From assembly GCA_013423325.1 (NCBI GenBank), contig BLJB01000238.1:115589-179588 (forward strand): DNA of 64,000 bases, given 5' to 3'. Both the position numbers and the translations under genes were made by a program. Of the stretch, positions 36,334 through 48,167 are shown one piece after another (the first letter of the stretch is position 1; each line of letters begins with the position of its first letter). The notes under the pieces are model-generated. The model saw only the letters and a program-made list of their open reading frames with translations, did no database searches and was not told where the DNA came from. Origin of the DNA: Usnea hakonensis. Its lineage: Eukaryota > Ascomycota > Lecanoromycetes > Lecanorales > Parmeliaceae.

Positions 36334-39300
36334 ATGCTCTCTCTCCGTTCGCCCGCTGCTCAGGCCGCAGCGCGAAGCTGTAGGCTTGCCAAAGCCCCTC
36401 TACGACCCTACCCTCGCCTGCCACGAGCAGTCCTCCCAGCTTCTACCCAACTTCTCAAACCTTGCCGACGACACTTCGCCTCTCCTGCTGACTCCTCGCT
36501 CACTACACGCTCAACTGTTATCCAATTGCTCAACAACATTGGCTCAAAGCGGGAGGTGCAGCAGTACCTAAGCCACTTCTCCTCGGTTTCCTCCCAACAA
36601 TTCGCCGGTACGTACCTCCGAAATTTCTTCTATGACCAGGAGTTGGGCCTTGAAATATGACTTGGCGCTATTCGTTCTGGGCACACATTCTAAGGCTCAA
36701 ATTATACCCGCCAAATGCCACTACTGACCAGAAAGTTCAGTCATAAAAGTGGGAGGAGCTATCATTACGGACCATCTCGAGGCTCTAGTCTCTGCCTTAG
36801 CGTTCTTAGCGCAAATTGGGCTATATCCTGTACGTGAATCAGGCTCATTCTTCTCCCTTTCGACCAGCAATTGGGTCATGGAATATAGCTGGATCATGTC
36901 CACCCGAGAGATTTTCTCTGAGACTAGACTCTTCCTTCTGATTGAGCAGTACTGAATTGGATAGGTCGTCGTTCATGGAGCGGGTCCGCAGCTCAATAAG
37001 ATACTGGTGCGTACTCTCCGCGTTGCTGATTTCGTGTCGCTTGAAGAATTAGTGCTAATACCTAAGTGTCCCACAGGAGGACGCAGGGGTCGAACCACAA
37101 TTTGAAGGAGGCATAAGAATAACTGATGGGAAGACACTGGGAATCGCAAGGTCCTTGTTCCTCCACGAGAACATGAAGCTTGTTGAAGAGTTGGAGAACG
37201 TTGGTGTTCGTGCGAGGCCCATCACTTCTGGAGTCTTCGGAGCGAAATTTCTTGACAAGGAAAAGTACGATTTAGTTGGAAAGATAACAAATGTGGACAA
37301 GGGCCCAATAGAGGCAAGCATTAGGGCGGGTCCGCGACACTTTCACCCAGCCTAGCAGCCTAGGAGTCATGACTGACCGTCAGACAGGCTGTCTACCTAT
37401 ATTGACGTCAATGAGTGAGACTTCTGACGGTCAGGTAGTAATTGTGGTCGCTCCTTGTAACCTCTAAGCTGATGCTAGTCATTAGGTTCTGAACGTGAAC
37501 GCAGACGTCGCCGCAGGAGAGCTAGCACGAGCTTTGCAACCGCTCAAGATCGTATATCTAAGTGAGAAAGGCGGCTTATTCAATGGTGACACCAAAGAAA
37601 AGATCTCTGCCATCAACCTAGACGAAGAGTATGAAGATCTCATGTCAGGAAGACACTGGTGGGTACGTCACGGCACCAGGCTCAAGATCAAGGAGATGAA
37701 CGACCTACTGGCTGACCTTCCTCGAACTTCGAGCGTTGCCATCATCCATGTACGTAATTCCCGAGCAATTTTTCGCTGCTTGGCAGCAGCCATCGAATTT
37801 CAGGATGTCTTGCATGTCTTGCAGCAGTCTGAAGCTCTCCTTTACAGCACAATGCTGTCTTAGTATCTGGGTTTCTTGGTCGTAGACACAAGGCTGATCA
37901 CTTATGGTTTAACAGCCATCGGATCTCCAGAAAGAATTGTTCACGGACACTGGGTATGTAGATCTTTGGGTTCTGTATACGAGGAAGAGACTCTGACTTG
38001 GTCAATCATAGTGCGGGTACACTGATAAGAAGAGGCAACAAAGTTCATGTGAACGACAAGCTATCTCAATTTGACGATCTCGAAGCCTTCAAGAAAGTAC
38101 TGACAAGGGATCGAGAAGCACTTGACGCGGCCGCGACCGTCGACAAATACGTCAAGCATCTGGGTCAGCGAGACTTTAAGGCATACTTTGATGAGCCTAT
38201 GGAGGCTGTCGCAATTGTTCTGCCTCCTCACGACGGAGCTTCGATGGCACAGCTCGCCACATTCACAATAACGAAAGCCGGATGGCTTACCAACGTTGCT
38301 GATAATGTGTTCGCTGCACTGATTAGGGATAGCCCTAAGCTGGTTTGGACGGTCAAAAGCGATGATGAGAATCTAACATGTTAGTGAACGTCTTTTGACT
38401 CGGCATTTCCCTCTCTGCCCTGAGGACCCCCTTAAAAAACAATACTGATTGCATTTTCTTCTAGGGTTCTTCGATAAAGCAGAAGGCAGTCTTTCGCGTG
38501 ACGGTGAGGTGCTCTTTTGGACAGGTATGCTACATTGCCGGCTCTTTCTCATGAGGCCCACACCCTGTTCTAAAGTCTAACGACGTGTTATGGGAAATGT
38601 CTCTCCCGTCACTGTCTTGCAACGCGTATGCTCACCAGTAGAAGAAAATGCTAAGTCAGATACTAGGCATCGAGAGCGGGGAAGAAGTCAAACAATTAAT
38701 GCTAGGTAGGGCTTCTCCAGCTCGGAATCTTGCAGATGGCTGTACTTCGTAACTGATAGCTTCGTTCACCAGCATTTGGGAAATTTGGCAGAGAACTTCT
38801 AGGTGAGTGTTCAAGTTGCCCACAGTGAAGACCCAAATCCAATGGAATTGTAGGAGATGTCAATCTCGAAAGTAGGCTTCAAAAAGCTGCCCGAAATGTC
38901 CCACAACAGCAACAAATGAGAGCTTATTCTACGAAAAGTCGCGCATCGAACGCTCTGCGGGACTCGCGACATTCCTGGAACACGCGCTTGGTGTCTCCAA
39001 CACGATCATACGCCACTCAGACCACGAACCCAAATCCTCCATTTGGTAGAGCGTCCCCAGTTGGCTTGGCGTCACTCTCTAGTCTTACTAATTCTGTTGC
39101 AGGTACTAAGAATAGCTCTAACAGAACACCATCAAAAGTTGCCCTTATCGGTAAGTGTACACATTCTACCAAGATCTAGAGCTACTCCTAATCATGCCTA
39201 GGTGCTAGAGGATATACCGGTCAAGGTATGGAATCTTCCGTTATCACTCCTTTCTCAAATGCTTCGGACTCTCACATTAGGGAAAATACCGATTGCTCAC

Positions 39301-42022
39301 TTATCTCTAGCCTTGATCAACCTCCTTAACCTACACCCTTACATGGACTTAAGACATGTGAGAAGTCGACTTGGTCTCCCCAAACTTCTCTAGCTCTGAC
39401 CTTGAAGCGCAGGTCTCATCTCGAGAGCTCGCTGGAAAGCGATTGGCCGGGTACGAAAAGCGAGACATTACTTACGAGGTGCATACTGTCCACTTTGCAA
39501 TGCCTTTCGTTGCTGACTGTGGAAGAATCTCTCGCACGAGGATGTCAGAAAGGTATGATAGTCTGGAGTCTCTGCTTCCTTCTCTTTCCTAGATAATGCA
39601 GCAATGCTGACTGGTACAGATGACAGATATTGACGTGTGAGTAATTCATTGAGCCTTCATGCATTCGCGGGAATGAAGCCTACCCCGGTAAATATTGTAT
39701 TCCAGAACAGACATACTAATCTGGACACTTCTTTAGGTGGGTTATGGCTGTAGGACCCCCATACCAAAACGGACTCATACACCTCTGGGGATCAAGGCAC
39801 ATGCCACGAGACCCCCTTGCATATATTTCGTGGTTCCGAGTTTGTTCCGAAAGTTTAATTGCTGACTAGAGGACAAACCCAGCTTCCCAATGGAGTCGCG
39901 AAGCCTTGGATAGACTCTATCGAAGAAGCCAACGGCGACAGTCTTATTGTCGATCTCAGCGCGTACGTAAGCTTCTCAGTCCTCTGCTCTTGCCAAATAA
40001 CAAGCGTGATCTGAGCCATGCCTTCGGCGCAAGATGCGCATTCTGCTGTTCAAGATACATACCTTAGAAACTCCATTGACTTTTGATAGGGACTATCGAT
40101 TCGACTCTAATTGGACTTATGGCTTGCCAGGTAAGTCAACCAACTATGAATAGGTGCTATGATGGGACGTACTAATGTCCCTATGTAGAGTTGGTGGACC
40201 GCTCGAACATTGCTAGAGCTAAGCGAATTTCAAATCCGGTCCGCCAGCCCTCTCCTATCTTTGTTCAATATCCATTATGAAGCGAAATAGCTGACCTTGA
40301 ATTCAAACTAGGGTTGTTGTGAGTAACATTTGGTTCAACGTTTTCTACACGTGCTGAACTCGACCAGATGCGACTGCTGCACAACTAGGCATAGGTAAGT
40401 TTTCTTTCGGCAGGACCCTTAAAAGCACGGCGCTCAATCAATACAGCTCCACTTCTTCCTTTCATTGCCGAGGAGCCAGCCGGCCCAACGATATTCGGTG
40501 TATCGGGCTAGTAAGCGTTTACAATTCTTTTTCACTCGTTGCGATAGCATTGAAGGTTGCTTTTGCAGGCAAAACCCTCCCCTTGTTTCATAGTACAGAT
40601 TGAAATGTGAATGAGGCAATACTGACTATCGCAGCTCTGGCGCTGGAACGAAGCCGAGTCCGAAGGTACTTATCGGCCTCTAATAAGAAAAGATGGAATA
40701 TTCCTTTTGTTAACGTATCTTTAGAACGATGTGGAGAATCTGACCAATAAGTACGTTGTCGGATTCAATCCCTTCCGTGATGGCTAGGCTAACAGAAGGT
40801 AGTATAATACCGTACAGTACGCCGATTCCGTTCTTACTTCGATGTTCTACTTCTGAGAAGATATACTGACTCCAACATCTACGTAGGCTTGACCGATCGT
40901 AAGCATTCGTGGCCCATGCTTATATGGACTATACTTAAGCGCCTTAGACATTCATGAGCGAGAGATCTCAGAGCAACTCGGACGTTCCGTACGAATCCAT
41001 CTTCGGCCTAAGACCATGTAGAAGCAGTTGCTAACCAGAGCTTCTCATAGGTGGCATTCATACCTCATGTGGCTGTTTGGGTGCGTTTCATCTGAGATCA
41101 CACGACACTGCTCAAGGAAAGCCCATGCTGACAATGGCGTAGTTTCAAGGAATTCACGTACAACACACGGTCTTTCCTAATAGTGACAAGCTGCTGACCT
41201 TTCCATCAGCATAGCATCAACATCCCATTAACAAAGACTTTTACCTCCCGCGACATTCGAAACCTGTACCAGGAGAGATACGAGGGGGAATCGCTCGTAA
41301 AGGTCGTAGGCGAATCTCCCTCCGTTAAGGAAATCGCGGGTAGTCACGGAGTCGATAGTACGTCTGCCGAAATCACTCTCTTCCTCATTCTCGACTATCT
41401 CTCTTGAAAGATGCGGTGGGAGTGTGCACTCTGCATGCGTTGATTTATCCTCAAATTTTCCATCTCTCATGGGGAGTGCTGACTATGAGAACAAGTTGGC
41501 GGCTTTGGTGTGCATTCCGGTGGAAAGAGAGTAGTGATCAATGCGACCATTGACAATCGTAAGACAAGCCCATACTCTTCGAATTCGTTATGAGACTGGA
41601 GGGTCAGTCTGATAAGAGGCATGCTGATCCGAAATGGTGTAGTGCTGAAGGGTGCAGCTACCCAGGGTAAGCAGTCCTCGTCATATGCCATATCCTAAAC
41701 CGAGCCGCAAGATACATGCCGTGATTGTGTCAGACAGCGATGCCGTCTTGGCGCTCCATCCATAATTCCGAAAACTTTACTGACAGCAAATTGCAGCACT
41801 TCAAAATATCAATCTTGCTAGAGGATATTCAGAGTGAGCCCTGTCTATTTCTTAATCCCTTTACCCAGAAGCCCCGCGCTCAACCATCAACATCCCCTGC
41901 CTACAAAAAGTCCATCCACCCATCTTATAAGAAAATAATGATTACTGACTGAAACCCCCCAATCCAGATACGAAGGCATCCCACTCCAGGCATCCGACAA
42001 GGGCGGGAACATGAAGTTTTAG
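36334..42022 (+). CDS. ARG5,6: Bifunctional acetylglutamate kinase / N-acetyl-gamma-glutamyl-phosphate reductase
   Basis: Makes ornithine and arginine precursors in mitochondria: the kinase phosphorylates N-acetylglutamate and the reductase converts it to the semialdehyde. The model has 36 exons in continuous frame, 2,760 nt, 919 aa, a normal family length. A basic presequence leads to the kinase (VIKVGGAIITD at 92, HGAGPQLN, LIRRGNKV); an internal linker rich in S/R/K and YATQTT, probably cleaved between the enzymes; then the reductase (GARGYTGQ, SNPGCYATAAQLG with Cys724, GVSGYSGAGTKPSPKN, HH-IPLTK, stop at 42020). Exon ends: 36607, 36829, 37006, 37329, 37434, 37749, 37953, 38379, 38524, 38705, 38802, 39150, 39225, 39357, 39478, 39552, 39636, 39749, 39962, 40130, 40238, 40318, 40394, 40510, 40665, 40750, 40816, 40898, 40988, 41080, 41157, 41357, 41558, 41666, 41833, 42022. 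All introns are GT-AG. Thirty-five introns is extraordinary beside 1-4 in the other spliced genes. Confidence 0.93.
40312..40318 (+). other. ARG5,6: 7-nt microexon carrying the reductase active-site cysteine
   Basis: GGTTGTT, flanked by ...AACTAG and GTGAGTAAC, supplies Gly723, Cys724 and the first base of Tyr725. Without it the conserved NPGCYATA active-site loop cannot be built and the frame is lost. Other very short exons in the gene: 40887-40898 (12 nt), 39737-39749 (13), 40803-40816 (14), 41143-41157 (15), 39620-39636 (17). Confidence 0.88.
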
Positions 42023-42544
42023 GGTAGAGAGACATTGCTGTGGGTGTATGTTGTATGTAGCCCAAGCAAGGTCGATGGGCACATATAGTGTACGGATCTT
42101 GTGAACCCTGACGGTTTGGATGAATTTCGTGTTTGGGAGAAAGGGAATATATGAATGAATGTATGGCGAGAATGAATGGTGTGCAATGAAATGGCTTGTA
42201 AATACAAAAGTGAAAATATTTGATGCTACGTAGTTTTTTGTCTGATGATTGAATATATATATGAGGATTTACTTGAGCAGTGGATTTGAAAGTATGGGCG
42301 ATGTGCGTTATTATACTTTCCGGGACTCATTGACTTTTTTTGTGTTTTGCAGAATTAAACGTGCGTCGTCTATATACATTCCTACACGTTACAGCGTGGA
42401 CTTTTTTTAGTCCGCTCTGATCATGCCATGCACTTACATCGCCGGCTTGATAGCATTACTTCATTCGATTGATCAGCTCATATGAACCGTCATTCAGCAG
42501 ATCCAAAGATTCTTTTATTCCACTGCTCACTGGCCTCTCAGCCG
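42023..42544. terminator. Convergent intergenic region between ARG5,6 and mcsA
   Basis: The 3' ends of two genes face each other across 522 bases. The region is locally AT-rich (ATATATATATG near 42255, TTTTTTTGTG near 42338), suiting 3' processing signals for both strands. No gene seen. Confidence 0.5.
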
Positions 42545-44168
42545 TCAACTTCTCACAAACCTCACCACCTCCCCGCCTTCGCCCCCCTCCGCCAACCCCA
42601 ACAGCCCCTCCAAACTCACACTCTTCGGCCTCTCAATCGGCAGCCCCAACGCCCGATCCCACACCAACTGCGCCAACGGCCCCAAACCGCGCGAGACGCC
42701 AAAGGTAGCCGTATAATAAAGCGTCTCATGGAACCCATAATGATGGAATAGTACCCCCGAGCTGCTATCGACGTTCGGGTAGGGGTTCTTGGTCTTGCCG
42801 TGTTCCTGGAGCACGGACGGGGCGATGTCGGCGGTGAGTTGGACGAGGCGGAAGAGGGGGTCTGAGGCGATGGAGGGGCGGGAGGAGGCGAAGGCCATGA
42901 GGGCGGTGAAGCGCGGGTCGGCGTTGCGCAGGACGGCGTGCCCGTAGCCGGGGATTACTTGGCCGGATTGGAGGGTGGACCAGAGGTGGGATTTTATGGA
43001 GGTGGGGGTTGGGGTGGGGCCGATGTGGGATTGCATTTTTAGGAGGAAGCGGAGGACTTCTTGGGCTGCGAGACTGTGTGGGGGATGTTGTTAGTGGGTT
43101 GCTGGGAATGAAGGGGGGTGGTGAGGAGCGGACGTACCCGTGGAGGGGGCCTGCGAGACCTTGCAGACCGGCGCTGTAGCTGAGGAAGGGATCGCTCAGG
43201 GCGCTGCCGACGAGATGGGTTGCGTGCGCGGAGACGTTACCGCCTTCGTGATCGCCGTGGAGAGCGAGGTAGAGCCGTAGCAGGTCTTGGAAGTTTTCAT
43301 TCTCTTTCCCGCCTTTGCCCAGCATGGCCGCGAAGTTGTAGGACCAGTCTTGATCGGGGTCGACCTGTGCTGGTAGGGAGCCTCCGCCTTTGTAGCTGTT
43401 TTGGTAGATTTTGGCGGCTATTGTGGGGAGCTTGGCCAGTAGGGAGATGCTGTCGTCGAAGGTGGGCTCCCAGTAATCGGCCTTGTTGACGCCCTTTTCG
43501 TACGCTTTGGCAAAAGCTGAGGTATGATTGAGAGTGGAGACGGCGCAGGCGAATTGGGTCATCGGGTGCAGGTCGGTTGGAAAGCTATCTAGCATGTGTT
43601 CGACGAAGTCTGGGAGGGTCGATTTCTCGGCGAGTTCTCGAGAGAAGGCGCGGACTTGGGACGTCGAGGGGACTTGGCCGGTCAAGAGCAGCCAGAACAT
43701 GGCTTCCGGCAGCATTTCGGTGCCGGAGGTGCCTTTGGGGAGGACCTTCTGGCAGTCTTCAATCGTTCTGCCATGGAAACGGATGCCTTCGTTTGCGTCG
43801 AGAACGGATCCTTCCCATACCATTGCTTTCAGTCCTCTGCATTGCTTGTCAGACTGGCCGAGGAAGACAATGGTGGCGGATAGTGTACCTCATGCCTCCA
43901 AGGGTGTTTTCCACCCTGACTTCGCCGATCGTCTTGCTGGCATGGCTTTTAACTTTTTTGAGTAGTTCACGCTTTGCGGGTATGGCTTCTCGTAAGGTGG
44001 CTTTGAGATCTGGTTCAGAGGCGGAGGAGTAATTTCGTATCGAAGGGCTCGTAGAGGACAGAACTCGAAGCTTCTGAAAGCAAAGTCAGCGTCGGCATAA
44101 AATTGCTTTGTCAGATTCACTTGGATTAGATGGGCAACCCTCGGTGCTGCCCTCGTAGTAGAGAGCAT
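42545..44168 (-). CDS. mcsA: 2-methylcitrate synthase, mitochondrial
   Basis: Condenses propionyl-CoA with oxaloacetate, the entry step of the methylcitrate cycle that detoxifies propionate from odd-chain fatty acids and Val/Ile/Met. Four exons on the minus strand: 44121-44168, 43889-44073, 43138-43836, 42545-43073, with introns of 47, 52 and 64 nt, give 486 aa. A basic N-terminus resembles a mitochondrial presequence. The citrate-synthase catalytic triad is intact: His310 (GPLHG), His356 (GYGHAVLR), Asp413 (NPYPNVD), with the spacing of the family. The segment LPKGTSGTEMLPEAMFWLLL is the methylcitrate-synthase version; ordinary mitochondrial citrate synthases have a different loop there. An in-frame upstream ATG at 44243 exists, but the sequence from 44168 fits the family start better. 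It shares its promoter region with mclA. Confidence 0.9.
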
Positions 44169-44569
44169 GGCGCGGGTAGGTGACGTAGGTGACCCGAGAA
44201 TTGCGAGGTGTTGGACGGAATCATAGGCCAATGAGGGTATCACTGGGGTCTAAATGTGTGTAAAGTGCCATTGGAAGCTACAATTGACATTTGGGAGTGA
44301 GTTGATCTGCTCCAGAGTAAAATGACGTTGTCCGCGGACAAGCGGCGGCGGGGACCTCGGCCCAGAGAAAATGACTTCTGCCGGAGAACTATGTTGTACC
44401 ACCAAATACGAGTAAGAGTAGATCACACCATACAATTGAAATGGTCTCCTGAACATGCCATCTCCACTCGATGAGTAGCTTCAGTGACCCCTAGAAGAGC
44501 CAGTCTATATGAATAGAGCACAAGCCCAGCGAAAAGGATTGTCAAGAATTGTAGGATTGATATCATTGC
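44169..44569. promoter_or_regulatory. Shared bidirectional promoter of mcsA and mclA
   Basis: 401 bases lie between the two start codons, which point away from each other. A perfect 10-bp palindrome GTCCGCGGAC at 44330-44339, followed by further CGG triplets (AAGCGGCGGCGGGG), is the kind of site bound by Zn2Cys6 regulators. Which regulator, if any, uses it is unknown. The layout suggests co-induction on propionate-yielding substrates. Confidence 0.5.
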
Positions 44570-46592
44570 ATGATGCTCCGAACTGCAGCCAGAAGCCTGG
44601 CCTGGCAGACTGCCCAGAAACATCTTGGCCTTTCGCTTGCACTCAGCATTCGTCTGAGAAACACTGCTAGGGCAATGTCCTCCCAGCTTCCCATGGTCAA
44701 ACCACCGCTTTCGACTGCGTTACCTTCGGACTCCTACCAACTCCTTCCAACATCTGAAAAGAGCGGTGCCGCTGAAGACAACCTCTTCGCCCAAGAAGTA
44801 GAAGACGTCAAGCAGTGGTGGGCATCACCCCGATACGAGGGTATCCGGAGACCATACTCTGCCGAGGATGTGGTCAGCAAGAGAGGAACATTGCAGCAGA
44901 CATATCCGAGCTCTCTGATGGCAAGAAAATTGTTCAATCTTCTCAAAGAGAAAGCTGCCATTGGAGAGCCTGTGCACACAAGTGAGAAGTCAGGCGTAGG
45001 GATTCTCGAAGGTGGACTGACGAATTGGTAGTGGGTGCAATCGATCCAATCCAAATGACCCAACAAGCTGCCAACCAGGAAGTGCTGTATATCTCTGGAT
45101 GGGCTTGCTCCTCTGTCCTCACCTCCACTAACGAGGTCTCTCCGGACTTTGGAGACTATCCGTACAATACGGTGCCAAATCAAGTGCAGAGACTGTTCAA
45201 AGCGCAGCAGCTGCATGACCGGAAGCATTGGGATGCAAGGAGGAAGATGAGTAAAGATGAGAGGACGAAAACACCATACGTAGACTATATGCGACCAATC
45301 GTTGCGGACGGAGATACTGGGTTAGCTTGAAGAAAACATTATCCAGGGCATCGTGCTGACCTTTTTCCAGGCATGGCGGTCTTACCGCTGTGATGAAGTT
45401 GGCTAAGCTTTTCGCAGAGAATGGTGCAGCAGCCGTACACTTTGAAGACCAGTTGCACGGTGGCAAGAAGTGCGGCCACCTGGCAGGTAAAGTCTTGGTG
45501 CCAGTGGGAGAACACATCAATCGACTGGTTGCTGCAAGATTCCAGTGGGATCTCATGGGTTGCGAGAATCTTGTAATCGCTCGAACAGACTCTGAGTCTG
45601 GCAAGCTTCTTAGTAGTGCCGTCGACGTCCGGGACCACGAGTTTATCCTCGGTGTGAACGAGGACGCTGAGCCTTTGGCCGAGGCCCTACAAGCAATGGA
45701 GCTCGAAGGTGCCTCTGGGGAGGAAATTGACCATTTTGAGGCGAAGTGGGTGAAAGACCATAAGCTCATGACGTTTGACGAAGGTAACGAAGCAATTGCT
45801 CCCTAGCTGAGTCCATGCTCTGACCATCTTCAGCTGTCGTGAAGCACCTCGAGTCGGAAGGCGCAGATCAGAGTAAGGTTGCCCACTACAGCGCCAAGGT
45901 GAGAAAGGATCGTGACCTGCCTCTATCAAGGCGACGAACTCTCGCAGCAGAGTATACGAAGTCTCCCTTGTTCTTTTCCTGGGACATTCCAAGGACCCGG
46001 GAGGGTTTCTACCATTACCGTGCAGGGCTACCAGCGGCCACGAAACGGGCCATCCAATTTGCTCCGTACGCCGACTTGCTTTGGCTCGAGACTGCTGGTC
46101 CGAGTGTAGAGAAGGGTGAAAAGTTTGCGGGCGAAATTAGAAAGGCTCATCCTGGAAAGCAATTAGTTTACAATCTCAGCCCGTCGTTCAACTGGATGGG
46201 CCAGGGTTTCGATGAAGCTTCCCTCAGGTCCTTCATATGGGATCTTGCTAAATATGGGTGTGTGATGAACCAGCTCCTTTCTGGAGCGAGCAATGACAGC
46301 TAATGTTGCCGCTTATAGTTTCGTTCTGCAGCTGATCTCTCTGGCTGGGTTGCACTCTACTGCCGCAGTAACAGCAGAGCTTTCAAGAGAGTTCAAGGAG
46401 GATGGCATGCTGGCTTACGTGAAGCTGATTCAACGGCGTGAGAAAGAACTCGCTGTAGACGTCTTAACTCATCAAAAGTGGAGCGGAGCCGCCTATGTTG
46501 ACGGTATCTTGGGTGCCATTCAGAGCGGAAGCAGTGGAAGCAAAGGTATGGGTGAGGGAAACACAGAAACAGGTATTTCAATGCAGCTATGA
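44570..46592 (+). CDS. mclA: 2-methylisocitrate lyase, mitochondrial
   Basis: Cleaves 2-methylisocitrate to succinate and pyruvate, the last step of the methylcitrate cycle. Five exons: 44570-44981, 45032-45320, 45371-45783, 45834-46257, 46319-46592, each junction keeping frame, give 603 aa. The catalytic signature KKCGHLAGKVLVP is present with Cys268. Isocitrate-lyase family blocks (SGWACSS, YPYNTVPNQVQRL, ADGDTGHGGLTAVMKL, YNLSPSFNW, THQKWSGA) are all there. It has a basic ~35-residue N-terminal extension, fitting mitochondrial import, whereas glyoxylate-cycle isocitrate lyase lacks it. The C-terminal FVLQLISLAGLHSTA form and the neighbouring mcsA favour methylisocitrate lyase over isocitrate lyase. 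Confidence 0.88.
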
Positions 46593-47016
46593 ACATGTGG
46601 TTCTGTGATATCTGACAAGTCTGTGTCCACAGGTTTCTAGATAAGAGGGAAATGATATGCTAGATGTCGGCACAACAAATCAAATTGCCGGGGTTCCGCG
46701 CTATCAGCTCCACTCACCTCCAGATTAATATATTCCATCAACATTATACAATACTTAATAGCAATCGCACAAACACAGATCTACACGTTCGAAGTCCTTG
46801 CTATCGGTGAGCAGCCTTTCCATTACCTGAAGACTTACACCGAGTGAGCCGCACTAACGCATAACAGTCAGCCAGAAGACACCGTGACTTACTAGACCAC
46901 CGCCAACCTTAACCGTCACATAGGCAAGTAATCTTCCAAGTACCTCATACACTTTACGCTCCCTGCTAAGATCTTTCAGTCCCCAAACATCGCGATTCTC
47001 CTGTCGTCAAATAGCC
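46593..47016. other. Intergenic region downstream of mclA
   Basis: No gene recognised. It probably contains the mclA 3' UTR. Confidence 0.5.
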
Positions 47017-47346
47017 ATGAAAGAGCAACCGAAGGTGACGGCCAAGGCTCCTTCGAAAGAGGGGCTCAAGAAATCAATTTTATCTGCGTCCCAATATGAT
47101 ATGATCGAGCCAGTAAATCGCAATTTTATGCTTAGGCAGCAGGAAGTGGAAAAGCTGTTGGAGCTGGCAGCGAAGCTGCTGTTGGAGAAAAAGGAAAAGA
47201 AAAAGGAAAAGAAGAAGGAGAAGAAGAAGGAGAAGAGAGAAAAGAAGAAGGAAGGGAAGAAGGAAGCGCAGAAGGAAGAGACAAAGGAGGGAAGAGACGA
47301 AGCGAGACGAAGGACGAGACAAAGCAACAGACGATGGACGAGATGA
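47017..47346 (+). CDS. Hypothetical lysine/glutamate-rich small protein (doubtful)
   Basis: A 109-codon frame with a reasonable start context (GCC ATG A) and no introns. The first ~60 residues are mixed, including the helical stretch LRQQEVEKLLELAAKLLLEK. The rest is KKE/KKEK and later RRR/RQ-rich, produced by a purine-only AAG/GAA tract at about 47188-47330. The composition would form a charged coiled coil, but purine tracts often create such frames by chance. No family recognised. Confidence 0.3.
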   Translation: MKEQPKVTAKAPSKEGLKKSILSASQYDMIEPVNRNFMLRQQEVEKLLELAAKLLLEKKEKKKEKKKEKKKEKREKKKEGKKEAQKEETKEGRDEARRRTRQSNRRWTR

Positions 47347-48167
47347 AGTATTACATTAGTTGGAAGGAGCTGATAGTTGCTGATCATGATGCCCAGCGGT
47401 TTTCTGCAGGGAATATCTGCAGGAGATCAATGAGGTCCTGGCTCAGTTCATAGGAAAAGCCAATTGACCCCTTACTCCTTCGGCGTTCCGACAATTTTTT
47501 CCAATCTTCGGCCCAAAAACCAGCTCGCAGATGAAGTACGCTTGTCGTTGGAGGCTTCGATTGGGTGGAATGGATAGGTGGACAGTGATGGACAAGCTTA
47601 GACCCATTCTATCATATGGTCAAGGTCGATAGAGAATAGTGGTGCTTCTGCACTTGATCAAGCTACATGATTCAATCTACGATTCTACTCACAGATATGT
47701 GCCATGTTGTCTTTGCTCGTTCGCTTGTGGCCGGGGCTAGGAGTAATTATTTCACCGAAACGCCGAATATGCAATAAAAAAAAATGCATTAATTTTGCTG
47801 CAGAATGCTGACGCAGCCAATAGTAAAGTGCATTAAAAAAAAGAGTGCAGAGCCGAGAACAGCTGAAAATTGAAAACCGAAAACTGAAAAATATCCTTGA
47901 CCAGTCACCCTTCCACATGCTCACCGATCCCATTTTCCCTTTCTCACCCTCAACTTTTTTCTTTCGAGGGCTGCTGGTCCACCCTCATTTCATATACACT
48001 TTTGCCAACCTGACATCTTCTCTGGCTCGCCCTTTGCCCTTTATCCATCTTAGTACTCCGAGGCTGCCCCCTACGCCTGAATTTTTCGCAACCTTCAAGC
48101 CAAACGCCATCCGCACTCTAGGAAGTCGATATATATCTAATTCCATCCACTCAACCGTCGCTGGACC
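47347..48167. other. Intergenic; promoter of the NEW1-like gene
   Basis: No coding signal. The last 300 bases are pyrimidine-rich (CTTTCTCACCCTCAACTTTTTTC, TCTCTCCTCCC), usual for the promoter of a highly expressed fungal gene. Confidence 0.5.

Noticed and set aside
36334..42022. ARG5,6 introns as copies of one introner element
   Set aside because: By eye the introns differ in length and sequence and share only splice and branch signals; a computed alignment would be needed to revive the idea.
43220..44032. Plus-strand frames overlapping mcsA
   Set aside because: GC-driven antisense frames opposite a well-supported gene.
42545..44168. Ordinary citrate synthase
   Set aside because: The KGTSGTEMLPEAMFW loop and overall sequence fit methylcitrate synthase; the adjacent methylisocitrate lyase supports it.
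44570..46592. Glyoxylate-cycle isocitrate lyase
   Set aside because: Mitochondrial-type N-terminal extension, FVLQLISLAGLHSTA-type C-terminus, and pairing with mcsA.
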